64,000 nucleotides of DNA, from positions 8,603,386 through 8,667,385 of the forward strand of contig CM022671.1 of the NCBI GenBank assembly GCA_012295275.1. Reading direction: 5' to 3'. Source of the stretch: Chrysomallon squamiferum (taxonomy: Eukaryota > Mollusca > Gastropoda > Neomphalida > Peltospiridae). Shown here piece by piece: positions 1-12,700 of the stretch (positions are counted from its first letter, which is position 1; every line of letters begins with the position of its first letter). Both the position numbers and the translations under genes were made by a program. Below the pieces are notes generated by a model. The model was not told where the DNA came from. It did no database searches and was given only the letters and a program-made list of their open reading frames with translations.

Positions 1-380
1 AAAAATTACCGTATTAATTTCATTATCATCATCATCAATTATTAAATTTGTTTGGGGAACGTTTTGGTTTTGGTTTTTTAACATAAAAGTTAAGTTTAAG
101 ATCCAGTTTTGTATAAATTTTAAATTACAAACTCACTTTTATTTGTCAAGTATGTTATCTCTTTAAGTATATCAGTATGAATTTTCAGCTTTTGTAATTA
201 TTATTATTCATCAATATTAGACTCCCGTTTTCTTTCTATTTCATATGTATATCTACTATAATTACATTCAGAGACTATTAGCAGACCCAATTTAGGAATC
301 TCAATTACATTACAGTTAAATCATGTACATAACAATCATGATTATGATTCAAATTAATGATGAACATTATTACTTTTCAG

Positions 381-3300
381 TCCTGGTCAAGGTTGTCATG
401 GACCTAGGTCAGCGTGGGGTGGAGAAATAGGAGGAGCTGGTGTTGACCATCATGGCAGTCCTGGAACCTACTTGAAGACACGAGTGCCATCAGACTGTCA
501 GAGCAGTAAGGGATCGGCTGTGACAACAATGGAGCAAGTCAAGTAAGGATGTAGTGTGCTTTTGTAAATCCACTCTAACAGTCCACAAGCATTTCTTTAT
601 TATAATTTTTATGAAGAATATAAATCTCTGATAGAAATTTTTTAACATTTTTTATTTTATTTTTTATTAAAGAAGAAAAATATGTAGTAATAAAAAATAT
701 AAATATGTCAAAGAACAAGACATTTTACCATCTCAAATAACTGCAGGTTAATTTATATTTTGGAAACAACTGATTCACAATTTTATCTTCTTTATAAAGA
801 TACATTTTATCAATAGGTTTTTTTTTTTTCATTAACAAATGTTAAGTAATTTTGGGGGAATGAAAAGAATATATGTTCAAAATCAAATAATGATTTAATA
901 CTTAATGTTACTGTAATTTTGTTAAATTATTGAAATAGACAGATTTGCTTTGAATTGTTTTGCTTGTTTTTTGAGGGATTTTTTTTTTTTTAAAGTGTTT
1001 TTATTATTACTTATAAATTCTTTGATGCTAAAATTCTGAGCAGTTATTATTACTCTGCTTCATGATAGCTTGTGTTAAAAGGTTAAATATACAAACATAT
1101 TATATTCTTATATCTGCCCTTTCATAGATAATACATTTCTGAAAATATGGCATTCAAAATAATCATATTAAAAATAAGACTTAGAAGTATAAAGGATTAT
1201 AGGTTGTTTTCTTTCTCTTGTTTTTTTTAAATTTTTCTAAATAGGTAAATCACTACTTTCCTATACAGAATGTTATAAGAAAAAACAGAAATATTTTTAT
1301 ATATAATAGAAAAACTGACAAACATTCACAAATAAAATTTTAAAACTGTACTACAACAACCATAGAAATAAACATCATAAATAATAATAAATATCACAAA
1401 ATTAAAATTTATTTATACAAAATATATTCTTCAGAATGTTTATAAATATTTGAAACTATCCTGTGTTAAACAGATATATTTTAGTAGAATGCAGCAGTAA
1501 TATATATATATATATATTTTTTTTTTGTATCATGTAAATTAAAAACATTTATTGATCTGTTATCATCTCCACATTATCTACATATACTAAATAATAAGGT
1601 ATATTATATTAACAGAAATTATCAATAAAACATTTTGTCATCATTATGATCATCTGCTGTGCAAAACAACAGATCTGTTGTCAGCTTAGAAAATAATATG
1701 CAGTGAGTTGTGCAAAATAACAGCTATAATGGGTTTTGCAAAAAAGATAAAGCTGTAATGAATTGTGCAAAATTAAAGGAGTAATGAATTGTGCAAAATA
1801 ACAGCTTTATGAGTTGTGAAAAAAGTAGAGCTGTAGTTTTCTTTGCAGAATAATAGAGCTGCTACAAGTTATGCAAACTGAAGGGTTGTAATCAGTTTAT
1901 TTCAAAATAGAGCTGAATATTAGTTGTAGAAAATTATAGAGCTGTGCAAAATAATAGAGCTGCAATGAGTTGTGCAAGATAAAAAGGTTCTAATCAGATA
2001 TGCAAAATTGCAGAGCTGTAATCAGTTGTGTAAAATTATAGATTATCAACAGTAAAAAATTTTGATAACCATTATCAACTGTGCAAAATAATTTGTATTT
2101 ACAATCTGTAGGGCTATCTATCGCAGGCTTGGCTCCATGATTGATATGGTTCCTTTGAGGTAAACATACTAATGCTTGTAAATATGGATGTTTAACAAAA
2201 TGCATGTTGCTGTGAAGTGTGTATGCACAAATAAAATATGACAAAAACACAAAAACTTTGCAATACTCTGTTTTGAAAGACTAAGAGGCCTTATGTTTTG
2301 TTTTTAATTATTTCATTTATAGTGTATATAAATTTATTTATTTATTTATTCATTTATTCATTTATTTATATTTGTACCTCTTAGAAGTATAAGATGGAAT
2401 TTATTATTAGTGCAGTGCAACTATAACATTAAGGTTTAAATTTAGAAAATATTCATATATTGAAACCAAAACTGAATCTGAATTACTATATAATCTTACT
2501 CCCAATATTTCTTTTATTATCGTGTATATTTGTTTTTGTGCATTTGGAAAATTTGATAGCTATTGCCAGCTTATGTCTCAGTTGATAATTTTTATTTGTT
2601 TTTAATTTTCATTATATATGTTTAAAAAGCTGTCATTTACAAATTTAGATAAATCCATATTGTGGTTAAATTAAATTATGTATTTTTGTGTTGATTCAAC
2701 ATCACTGGTATAGGTTTTCAGATTGTCATTAAAAATATTGTTATTGAATCCTTTGGATTTTGGTCTGATTCAATTGATATTTTGAGAGAAAGAATTTTAT
2801 TTTATTTTTATTTCTTTAATATTACACACAAGTTATTTGTTATTGTGCACACCAGTTTGAGTTATGATACTAAACATCTGTTTAAAAAAATGTTCACTCT
2901 CCATGTTGAACATAATTTTATTTGGTTCATTACTGATTCAAGCACACAGTTAATTATTCACATTTCAACACCTTATTTTTTTTACTTTCAGAATGGTACA
3001 ACTTGGTTTCAAATACAATAAAGTTAAATTTAGTGTAGATATATTTGTTAAGTATTATAAAAATAGAAAAATGGATTTTTGCACTAATTTGATTCTGGAT
3101 TTTGTGATTTTCTATACCATAATTATTGTTATTCTGTTACATTGGACTTTTTATTAGTATTAAAAAGGCCAGCAAGGCAAATAATAAAAGGATTTACACC
3201 TGCTATTTTGACATAAGAAAATTTTGTCCTGTACTGATAATTAATAAATATTATTTATATTTTAAGTGTAAGTAAAAAACTGAAATTAGTATTGTTAGGG

Positions 3301-4894
3301 AAATAAAAAATGATTTTTTGTAACAATGGTAATTTTTTAATTATATTTGTTCAGAACTGAAGGTAGTTGGAACTGCATGAAGTTTCTGCATGCTTCTTTT
3401 CACAAGTTTGCTGTGTTTTAATGATGTTTGCTTTAAAAAATTCAGTTAAAATAGTGAAAGATAAAATAAACTGAAATTAGATTAATATATTTTGATTAAT
3501 TTGTCCAACAGTAAAGAGAATAGTTTCCTAATGGTAAAATAATGTTTAAGTTACAATGTTAACTATGAAAGAAAAAAAAATTTTAAAAAAAAAAAAAAAT
3601 TGTTTTGTTTAAATTTGTAAAAAAAATAATAGATATAATTTAAATGTTTGAATAGAAAGTTTGTACATGTTTCCTATAATTCATTTTGAATATTTATCAA
3701 CCAATTTTTTAGTGTAAATTTAAATGGTTTTATTCATATATAAATAAAATTAAAAGCCACATGACATCATTAAGTTTGAAACAAATCTATGAATATACTG
3801 TCAATTCAAACATTACATAATACATAAACTGTTAAATATGTTTCCATGGAATTTACAGAACATCGCAGAGATCTGTAGCACAGTATAGATTTCAGGTAAT
3901 GAAATATTCATATCATTTAAATTGTTTTTACATAATAACAGCACTGTAAATATATTAGGATCTTGGATAAGAGATGGCAACAACTTCAAGCTGTTGATGG
4001 TAATGGTTTACAAGACTGTTGTTTCACCAGTGATTAGTTAAGAATGATTTTTAATTAACAAAACATCATCATTTCATGTACCTTTAACTACATCAGTTAG
4101 TTGCTTGTTCTTGATCCTATTGACTTGTGTATGGAAGGTTCCATCTACATCAGATCCTTTGCTTAACTGAAGTATTAAGTACTGAAGAACATGAAACAAC
4201 CTCCAGTGGGTCTACATATTTTTAAATCTGATATTGAAATCGCTCTTTTTTTTAAAGTTTTGTTAATTAACATTTGTGGAAATGTGATCATGCTGTTTTT
4301 TAAGTAAATGAGAGGCCAACAGGTTTTTCTAAATGTTAAGTTTTGCCGTGTGTTACAGTATTTTTTTATTAATGTATATAAAATTGTGAACCACAACTGG
4401 TTGTTATGTAGTCTTTCCTCAACAAAACTGTCTGCTTTTAGCAAATGTGAATCATATTTTTTAATACAATTCTGTTACAAATGTGATTGCTTTAATTTGT
4501 CATTCTTTTTTGTTAGCTAAATGATTTAGTTTACAATAAAAGTATTCAACTTTGAGCAACTTAAACCATTCACTATTGAATATAGCATTTTATTTTATTT
4601 TTACCTGTTGTGTTAATAACTTTTCTAAAACTGACTGTATTTATCTCCAGGGCATTAGACAACGTCAGAAGCTTGCTTAATATGAAACTTTCTTCTGGCT
4701 CTCAACTAACTGAAAACATGAATCAACGGCGCTACAGCATGCCTGAAGCCATTGTTACCGACCAGTCACATTCCTCCTCGAATCGGCAACTTCATCGTCA
4801 GTACACCAATGTCCCAGGGAGAAGAATACAACATCATCCACAGAATTTCAGAAAACAAATGAAGATACAAAATACAGTTCAGTCAGTCCTCTAA
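381..4894 (+). CDS. Last two coding exons of an unidentified protein (5'-partial)
   Basis: Two exons, 381-542 and 4651-4894, separated by a 4.1-kb intron. The first follows a pyrimidine-rich acceptor (TACTTTTCAG) and ends in phase 2 at a GTAAGG donor. The second follows TTATCTCCAG and restores the frame, ending at TAA (4892-4894). Together they encode about 134 residues. The first exon is Gly/Ser-rich with the segment SPGTYLKTRVPSDC. The second has a hydrophobic helix-like stretch (ALDNVRSLLNMKL), then a basic, His/Gln-rich tail with a possible basophilic-kinase site (QRRYSMPEA). No domain is recognised; the composition suggests a disordered regulatory C-terminus. The upstream exon must end in phase 1. 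It converges on CDC123, with about 3.1 kb between the two stop codons. Codon use and splice logic make coding status likely; identity is unknown. Confidence 0.68.
543..4650 (+). other. Intron of the unidentified gene
   Basis: AT-rich intron between the two exons. It holds an AT run (1500-1517), a degenerate 33-bp-like tandem array (1655-2095) and a TTTA run (about 2333-2372). No exon with good splice sites and homology was seen inside it. Confidence 0.55.
1655..2095. repeat. Degenerate minisatellite, unit about 30-40 bp
   Basis: The phrases AGCTGTAATGAGTTGTGCA and AAAATAATAGAGCTG recur roughly every 30-40 bases, about a dozen times with many substitutions. Examples lie near 1700, 1745, 1785, 1810, 1960 and 2020. 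The array sits wholly in an intron. No function is visible. Confidence 0.7.
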
Positions 4895-5290
4895 ATTGAA
4901 TCTTGACTGAAACAAAAAAAAAATAGTACATAGAGTTTTTTTATTTAAGAATCAGCACTTTTGGTGCCATGAACAAAGTTCTTACCAGTGTTTTGGAAGA
5001 AAAACCCAACATTTTTGTTCCCTTGGTATATATCACAAGGTACCACAATACTATAAAAAATCAGCACACTTGATGTCTTAATGGAGAAGAACAAAGTGCA
5101 AATAATTTTTAAAATCCAGTTTACATGGTGTCTGTTAGCAAATGGAATTGAGGAGCACCAATATATTTTTGAAATCAGCACACTTAGTGCCCTGACTATG
5201 TGCCAGGAAATTTTAAAATCCATCAAACATGGTTTTTGTTTCAAGTAAAAACGTGCCAAGAAATTTTTAAAACCAGTACATTTGTAGCCT
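4895..5290 (+). repeat. Probable 3'UTR with a degenerate ~110-bp tandem repeat
   Basis: After the stop codon of the unidentified gene, the motif ATCAGCAC-ACTT-GTGCC recurs near 4950, 5060 and 5178, with a weaker form near 5265. AATTTTTAAAATCCA followed by ACATGG recurs near 5105 and 5210. This is three to four diverged copies of a unit of roughly 110 bp. An open minus-strand frame (4945-5259) is a by-product. The transcript end was not located. Confidence 0.5.
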
Positions 5291-8002
5291 AATCAGGCAA
5301 AACAGTTTCACTATCTTTTAAGGTTAATTTTTATCAAGTATTTATTTTTTATTCAAGTAGAAGATTCTTATTCTGAAAATAGTTGATCTCATTTTTAATA
5401 AAATCTGCATAAAGGAATTTTAATTACATAACAAACAAAAAATAATGTTCATTCATTTTTTTTAATTTCCTCGTTATTCTTTTATCTAGATTTCTTTCTT
5501 ATCCAATATCAAAAATAGTTTTATGATTATTTTTGTTACAATTAAACAATATCATGTCCCTCCTATTAATACTTACTTAAATTCAAATATGTTTAAATAT
5601 TAAGAACACAGATGCCTGAAGCTTTTTGTTTCTTCGGAAATGAGATCCCTGGTGCTTGTCTATTTTAATTTTGCCTTTTTCTTGTGAAATCCTTGTGCCT
5701 TGTATTATTAATTTTTATTTGAAAAAAGTAGTGCCTTTTTTATTTTTCAATATTTCAAAATAATAATGACATTTTGATTCACCCTACATCCAGGTAGAAT
5801 TTCCTGTTACCAGACTTTTATTCTGAAAGGACCAAAATATTATTATTAGTGTTTTATTTTGTTAACAGTTTCCCCCAATTGTTGAATTTTAAATATTTTA
5901 TCATTTTATCACAGAACCTAGTATATATACAAAACTACTATTTACATGTTAAATTGCATGTTTAGTTTTTGAAACAATTGACCTTAATACTTGTATTTGT
6001 ATCGTTTACATTCAACCAGTCTTTACTAGTAATAAACTTTGACTGCAGGATATAACAATTAAATAGCAGTCATCAAAAAATTATTAAAACATTTACTTTT
6101 GGAAATAAAAAACCTACCTGACCTCAGTCAGTTATGCTTTGTATTTTGTATAAGTAAATGTTTTAATAAATATTGCCTGTCATTCTTTATTATTACCAAA
6201 GACTGGCTATCAAGTTTAAAACAATGTTAATGAAATATAAGAAAAAAAATTGTACACTATAAAAACATTTATATAAAGAAATTGCTCGTATTTTCTTTTT
6301 TACAAAATCATACCATTCTCTGTAAATTTTCTTCATTCATTTACAAATCAAGAGTCATTGTTTTATTATTTATTAAAAATATCAGTCTGTTTTGTTGAAG
6401 AATTCATGGATTCGATTGGACATTTATTTTAATAAAAGAAATGTATTCATTGTTTGTGTTAAAGCTAAATATTAATAGTTTACTTCAGTAAAGCTCTGAT
6501 ATCATGAAGTTATTCAATATCTTAGTAAATTATTTTGTTTGTTTTCAAAAGCTCAATGTAATCATCTAAGTAAAAAAATATTATTATGAATTCTTTTTAT
6601 ATAATTTTCAAAATTAATATATATTTATTCTGCATGTAATTTATCATTAAATGTAATTCAGATTTCAGTTTCTGTGTAAAATAATTTATTTTTCTTGTGA
6701 AACTGCTAACTGACCTTTGTTCTGGAATACTTGTAAGTATGTAAACCATCAGTTACAAATAACATATATTTTAATACATTTTTCCGAGGTTATTCATTTA
6801 ATAAAACCAAAAGATTTGTACCTTTCAGTAAGATTGAGATTTAGATATGTTGAGCTCTAAGCTGTGGAATATTTTAGAGGCCCTAAACTATAGAAAATTT
6901 TAGTACTCTATTTAGATACCCTGTTCTAGGTCTTAAGCAGCAGCTTTTTTCACTTGTTGTTAAATGTGGCCTGTTTTCAATATTGCTTTAACAAAATAAG
7001 TAAAAACCAAAATGTTTCTTACAAGGGAAATATCAGTTTAAAAGAAGTTACTAAATTTACGGGGTTATTTCTATTTTTTTTTTTTTTAATACTTTATTAA
7101 ACTTCAGACAAACTGTACTTATTTGATCAATCATCAAAATTTTATTTACCCAGAAAGAATTACTCGAATTGGTCATTCAAAAATTGTGTTAAAAACAATG
7201 ATAATCATTCATTTACAGTCTTCTTGCCAAAAATTCTTTTTTTTTAAATAATAATTTAAAAAGTCTATAAATTAGAAGATAAATATTTTTATGCTCGAGA
7301 TAAATATGTGTATTTGCCTTTGTTTATGATATTAAATATGTCCATAAATTGCTGAGTTTGTGTTTCTTTCTTGCCATTTAAAAAATTTCTCATTTGAACA
7401 GCCTTCAAAAGCAGTTTTTGAAGGACTCTACAGAAATTATTAGCTTACCTTCTGTACGATGAATAAATAATCTAAATGTATTATGGTCATTTTGCTTTGC
7501 AATACTAGACTTTGCTAATAATTAAATATAACAAAACTGCGGCATCATTGCATAATTTCTGTAAAAAAATAAAAATTAAAAATTCTTCAAGAATCTACAT
7601 TTTACATGTGTGTGCATAAAATATATGCAGACTGTTCATACCAGATACACTTCGACTGTAAACCTAATTAATGTTCAATAAAACTGAAAATGAATTTGAA
7701 TAAAACAACTGCTTTCTTATCAGGACTTTTGGATTTGACAAATGCTGAATAATTATAACTTTAGAATACTTCTGTCCACTTGTATATATTTGAATCTGTT
7801 ATATATTCAAAATATACAAATGGTCATCACGTAATCTTATTAAAAAAACGAATAGTTATGTTAATAATGACAGTGAGACAGTAAAGAAGTCCCTAAACCA
7901 TCAGCTTAATCAAAAACAAATAACAAAATTCATTTTAAAAAAATAATAATTTATATCCAAAATATATAACTGTTAAAAAATGTCTGAATGTTTTATTACT
8001 GA
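5291..8002. other. Intergenic region between convergent genes
   Basis: AT-rich sequence separating the ends of the unidentified plus-strand gene and CDC123. It contains AATAAA/TTTATT hexamers that could serve either gene, for example TTTATT at 7992-7997 just past the CDC123 stop on the minus strand. No coding exon or RNA gene was seen. Confidence 0.5.
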
Positions 8003-9744
8003 TCACCCATCATCACTGTTAGAATCTCCTCCTGGTTGCTGCACTTTCTGAAAATAAAACAACAGCAGAAATTAACTAAGTCTTGAAAAATATTTTAAAA
8101 TAAAATAAAAAATAGGTATCAAAATATATATGAAGGTAATTTAATTTTTAGACAAGTCCTGCAGTCACACTATTCCTGTCAGCATCTCATGGCTGGTTTA
8201 CCCAAGTCTGTGGTATATTTTTTTTTAATGTTTATGAGGTGGTGAGAAAAGAAGATTACTTGTGCTAATATGCAGAGTACCATAGGATTTTTATATTGCT
8301 TTATCGTTATGTAAGAAATATTTCAATGACACCTAGTATGTATTAACATAAAAATTGGTTTGGATTTCACAAGCAATTCATTTATTCAAACAAAACTAAA
8401 ACATAAAGAAGTTTTTTTTTTTTTTTTTTCTTTTTAAAAATGAATCAGTAAATGTGAGATGACCATAGATGTTGATAATCTTCATAAAGAGTAAATTATA
8501 AGAAAATATTCACTTGATAAAGCAACATTTTTGAGATTCTGACATTATTAAAACTACCATAGTTTTTAAAAATATTTATAGCAAAAGCAGCTTCAGTGGC
8601 TCATCTTTTCTTCACCATGTATTGCAATTTTTAAAATAATGTATCAAAATAAAAGTATCTTCTACCAATATATGATGTATTTATATTTATTTTTCTCCTT
8701 AATGGGTAACTAACAATGTCAAACAAATACAGGAATTATAATTTAATTACCAAGTTTAAAAGGTCAAGAAGTTTGTATGGGTCTTCTCCTGCTGCCAAAT
8801 CTACAAAATCTTTAGGCATAGCAAAGTAAGCATAAGGGTTTGGTTGAAGATCAAAGCAGTTCTTGATGTAACGGAACTCCAAATCCTACAATCAAATATA
8901 ATTATTCATGTAAATTTTTAAATATATATTTCTTAAAAGTAGAAAAAATAAAAAGCTGTTAGTACTAAGCTAACTGTCATCTGTTCATAAATATTATTAA
9001 TAAAGAATATATATTTAATAATTATCTTAAACAAACCCTTTCTGCTGTATTCATTTTTCTTATAATTTGGAAAATAAGATAACAGCTTAATATTATTAAT
9101 ATTCTATTAATGTATTTTTGATTACATCGAAATTTTATGTTATCATACAATAATTTTTCAGAAAGCAAATAGTTGTGATACATTTTTCTAATCATTTTAA
9201 AAAATAATAATAAATAAATAAATAAAAACACTTATCTATTAGATTTTAGTATATGTCTGTATTACAACATTCCATATATTTTGATAAAAATTACCCAGAC
9301 AATAAAATAGCATATGTAAAGAAGAAATAGCTGTTTAATATTACAAAGAGATAAATTATTTATTATCTTAAATTTATATAAATAAAACTGTATTCAAAAT
9401 AATTTTAAAATTTTAATTTACCTTTCCACTATTTGAGTCATTCTCCAACTCATCCCAACTGAACAGTAATGGGTCTGTTGTCACACCAAAGGGGTTGAAG
9501 TCTAGCAGCAGTAACTTCCCCTGAAATACAGCATCTGCCATTTATAAAGAATTTATTTTCTTCAAATAAAAGTTCTTATTATTAACTTGATAAAGAATTA
9601 AAAATAATAATAATAAAACATTTTTTTTTTTTTTAATTATCATTAGCTAAATATGTACACAATAAAATAGTACTAAAGTAAGGAAGTCAAGTTGTTATTA
9701 AAATAAAATGTATCATGTACAGGCACTATTAGAAGCATATAGTT

Positions 9745-9785
<41 letters not shown>

Positions 9786-12700
9786 CAAATAAAAAAGCTA
9801 CCTCATCTTCTCTGTAAACATCAAAAACATCTGAAAAAACAAATAAATAATAAAAAAATATTTTTATTTTCAGCTGCACATTTTAAATAAGATTAAATAT
9901 TACAGAATGGGTTTCTTATCCAACGAAAGGACCAATTAATAAAAGATTCAGTTTACAAATAAAGTAGTGAAGTATCTTTGAAGTCTACAAAACACTAGAT
10001 AAAAAAGATCCCTTGAAGCTAGCTGGAAATGTTGTCCTGAGAGTGACATAAGTATGTTTCATTGAACATTTTTTTCACTATAAAAATGAGGCTTGTTACC
10101 TAATAGCAGTAATATCATAAGAGTATGTTTCAGAGTTGTCTCATTTACTTACTCAATACTTACAATTGTGATCAGGAAACTTATTGGCCAGGATGTGGTA
10201 GAAGAAAGCTTTGATGTCTGATTCTATTGCATCACAGTGTTTGCCTATATAGTCATAGAACTGAATATGGTGTCTTTGAGTTATAGCTGTAAAATAATAA
10301 ATACATAAACAAAAATATGGTATTTTATTATGCATGTTATTATCTGGGTTTTATCTTTTGAGTGACTGCTATATAAATCATCATTATAACTTTCTCTTTA
10401 TCTGTAGACACTGCTTTAGCTGTCACAACAAAATATTATCCTCTGAAATGCTTGTAACCATAGCTTGAGAACATTAACTTCATTTTCACAAAGATCAATT
10501 TATATATTAACATCATTGGTTTTTTTCTTTATTATTTTTTTTATTTTGTGTTACATATATCACTATACTCCTCATGTATGTATGTATGTATTAAATCAAA
10601 TATAACCAAAATAATCAGAAAGTAGTGAATATTTATATATTTTAATATTAATACATCCACAGTTTTATGAAACCTTTTAAAGTGATATACCTGTAAAATT
10701 AACTAAGACATATAGAGTTTCGAGTATCTATATAAAATACATCATCTCATTTTTTAAACTTTTTAAAATGAAGTATCTATAAGTATAAGTAAAGACTTAA
10801 ATAATAGCAAATATCTATGTAATTGTAGTATTAATACATCCACGGTGTTATGAAACCTTTTAAAATGAAATACTTGTAAGATATACTTGTAGTATTAATG
10901 TATCCAGTATTATTTTTCAAAACCATTTAAAATGAATTACCGATACGTTTAAGAAAAGATTTATAAAGTAATACATATCTAAACAATTGTAGTGTCAATG
11001 CATCCAGTATTATTTTTTTAAACAAATTAAAATGAAGTACCTATGAGTTTGTTATTCTTGACAAAACATCTGAACTCTGAGCCGTGTTGAACCTCCAGCC
11101 ACCGGCGTAATACAAGTTCATATTTCACATCACTGCTTGAACCACAGTCTGAGCAATGGAGAAACCTGAACAAGACACAACACAAAATGTAATCATCACG
11201 TTTCACAAAGTGATTACTGTACTGTCACTGGTTCAAACTGTCGTTTCCTGTTTTATTATCAGTCTCAAGCAGTTCATAGCTTTGAAGTTGAATGACAGAG
11301 TTAACCCAAACAACTATGACAGCAATTTGGCTGTGTAGCCATTATAATAGAATTCTGGTCCTAAGCATGAAATGTCACAGGATCAGTCCTCCCAAGTGAG
11401 GCCTGTTAGGTAATTTACCATTCCAACCTACTCAAATGCTTTTTCAAAGGTTTTACAAAAGGGTTTTTCAGTTCATAAAAAAATATATAATAAAATAAAA
11501 TAAAACCACATTGCTAATTATTCTTGTTATTATAATCAGATTTTGTTCAAGTGAGTTTTGACATTAAGGATAAAATAAGTCTTACGGTTTGGTGAGGTCA
11601 TGAGCTATGAAATCAGAACTCTTCAAAAGAAGATAAATATCACTAGGACATGTGCACTTCAGAGTCTTGTCAAATGAGATCCAGGTAGCATCCTGAAATT
11701 AAAACAAACATTTATAAAATAACTTGACAAAGTTATTGTAAATATTTAGAAAAAAAACAGATATAAACTTAAATTCAAGCATCTGTATTTAAATAAACAT
11801 TAAACAAATTTATTTGAAGATAAATACATCTATCTTTTAAATCAGTTTATTAAAGTGAAATATCATTAAAACAAAATTTCTTTTTTGTTGTTAAGTCATT
11901 ACTCATACATATACATACATAAATTATAATTTATTTATCTTTTTAAAAGAAAACAATTGTAATAACAGTAAAACGTTTTATAAAAAATAATTTACATGAG
12001 GATATCTTTGCTTTAGATACACTGATTCCTGAATGAGTCTTTAAATAATATAATTAGCAACAAGGATTTCTCAATAGCTTTTCTTTGACATTAAACTAAC
12101 AAGATCTGTAGCTGTATTAAAGAAGATTTCTCTACAAACCCTTGGTGCGCTCCAGTTCAACTTAGGAAATACTTTGCCTCCTAATTTTTGTATTGCCTTT
12201 TTTACTTCAGCATCAAACTCTGGAAATTCAGGAGCCTGGATTTCAGAAAAGATAAAACAAACACAATAACTCTTCCATTTTAGGCTGTTTTTGTTTTTAG
12301 TTTTAATTAAAAAAAATTTTTTTAAAAACTGAACAAAACAAACAAACAAAATATATACGAAAAATTGCCATGTCTCCACTATTAAGTTTCATGTTGCTTA
12401 AAGTGAAGAAGAATAGTTTAAATCTTTTATAATCCAAAAAAAAATATTGAACGCTCACTAACCACTTATACAAAAAGTGTTATGCTGCCATTAAAACTAT
12501 TTATTCATTTTATATACATATGAAATTATAATAAAATTTAATATAAAGTATTTACCTTGGCTTCTGTGTTTGATGCTTCACTCCAGTCTACCTGGAAAAA
12601 CACAACATGATGTCAATTGTTCATATAACGTCCAGTAATTCAATGTGCAATCAATTATTTAAATAGATAAAAAAAATATATATACATTTCTAAAGTTTTT

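Noticed and set aside
381-4894. Identification of the first gene as CAMK1D from its position next to CDC123 in human
   Set aside because: The sequence shows no kinase motif, and the tail does not match what I recall of that protein; position alone is not enough.
4945-5259. 104-codon minus-strand frame
   Set aside because: Antisense of the repeated 3'UTR of the unidentified gene; no splice logic.
12071-12379. 102-codon minus-strand frame as a single gene
   Set aside because: Only 12140-12235 is real: it is CDC123 exon 5; the rest is intron read-through.
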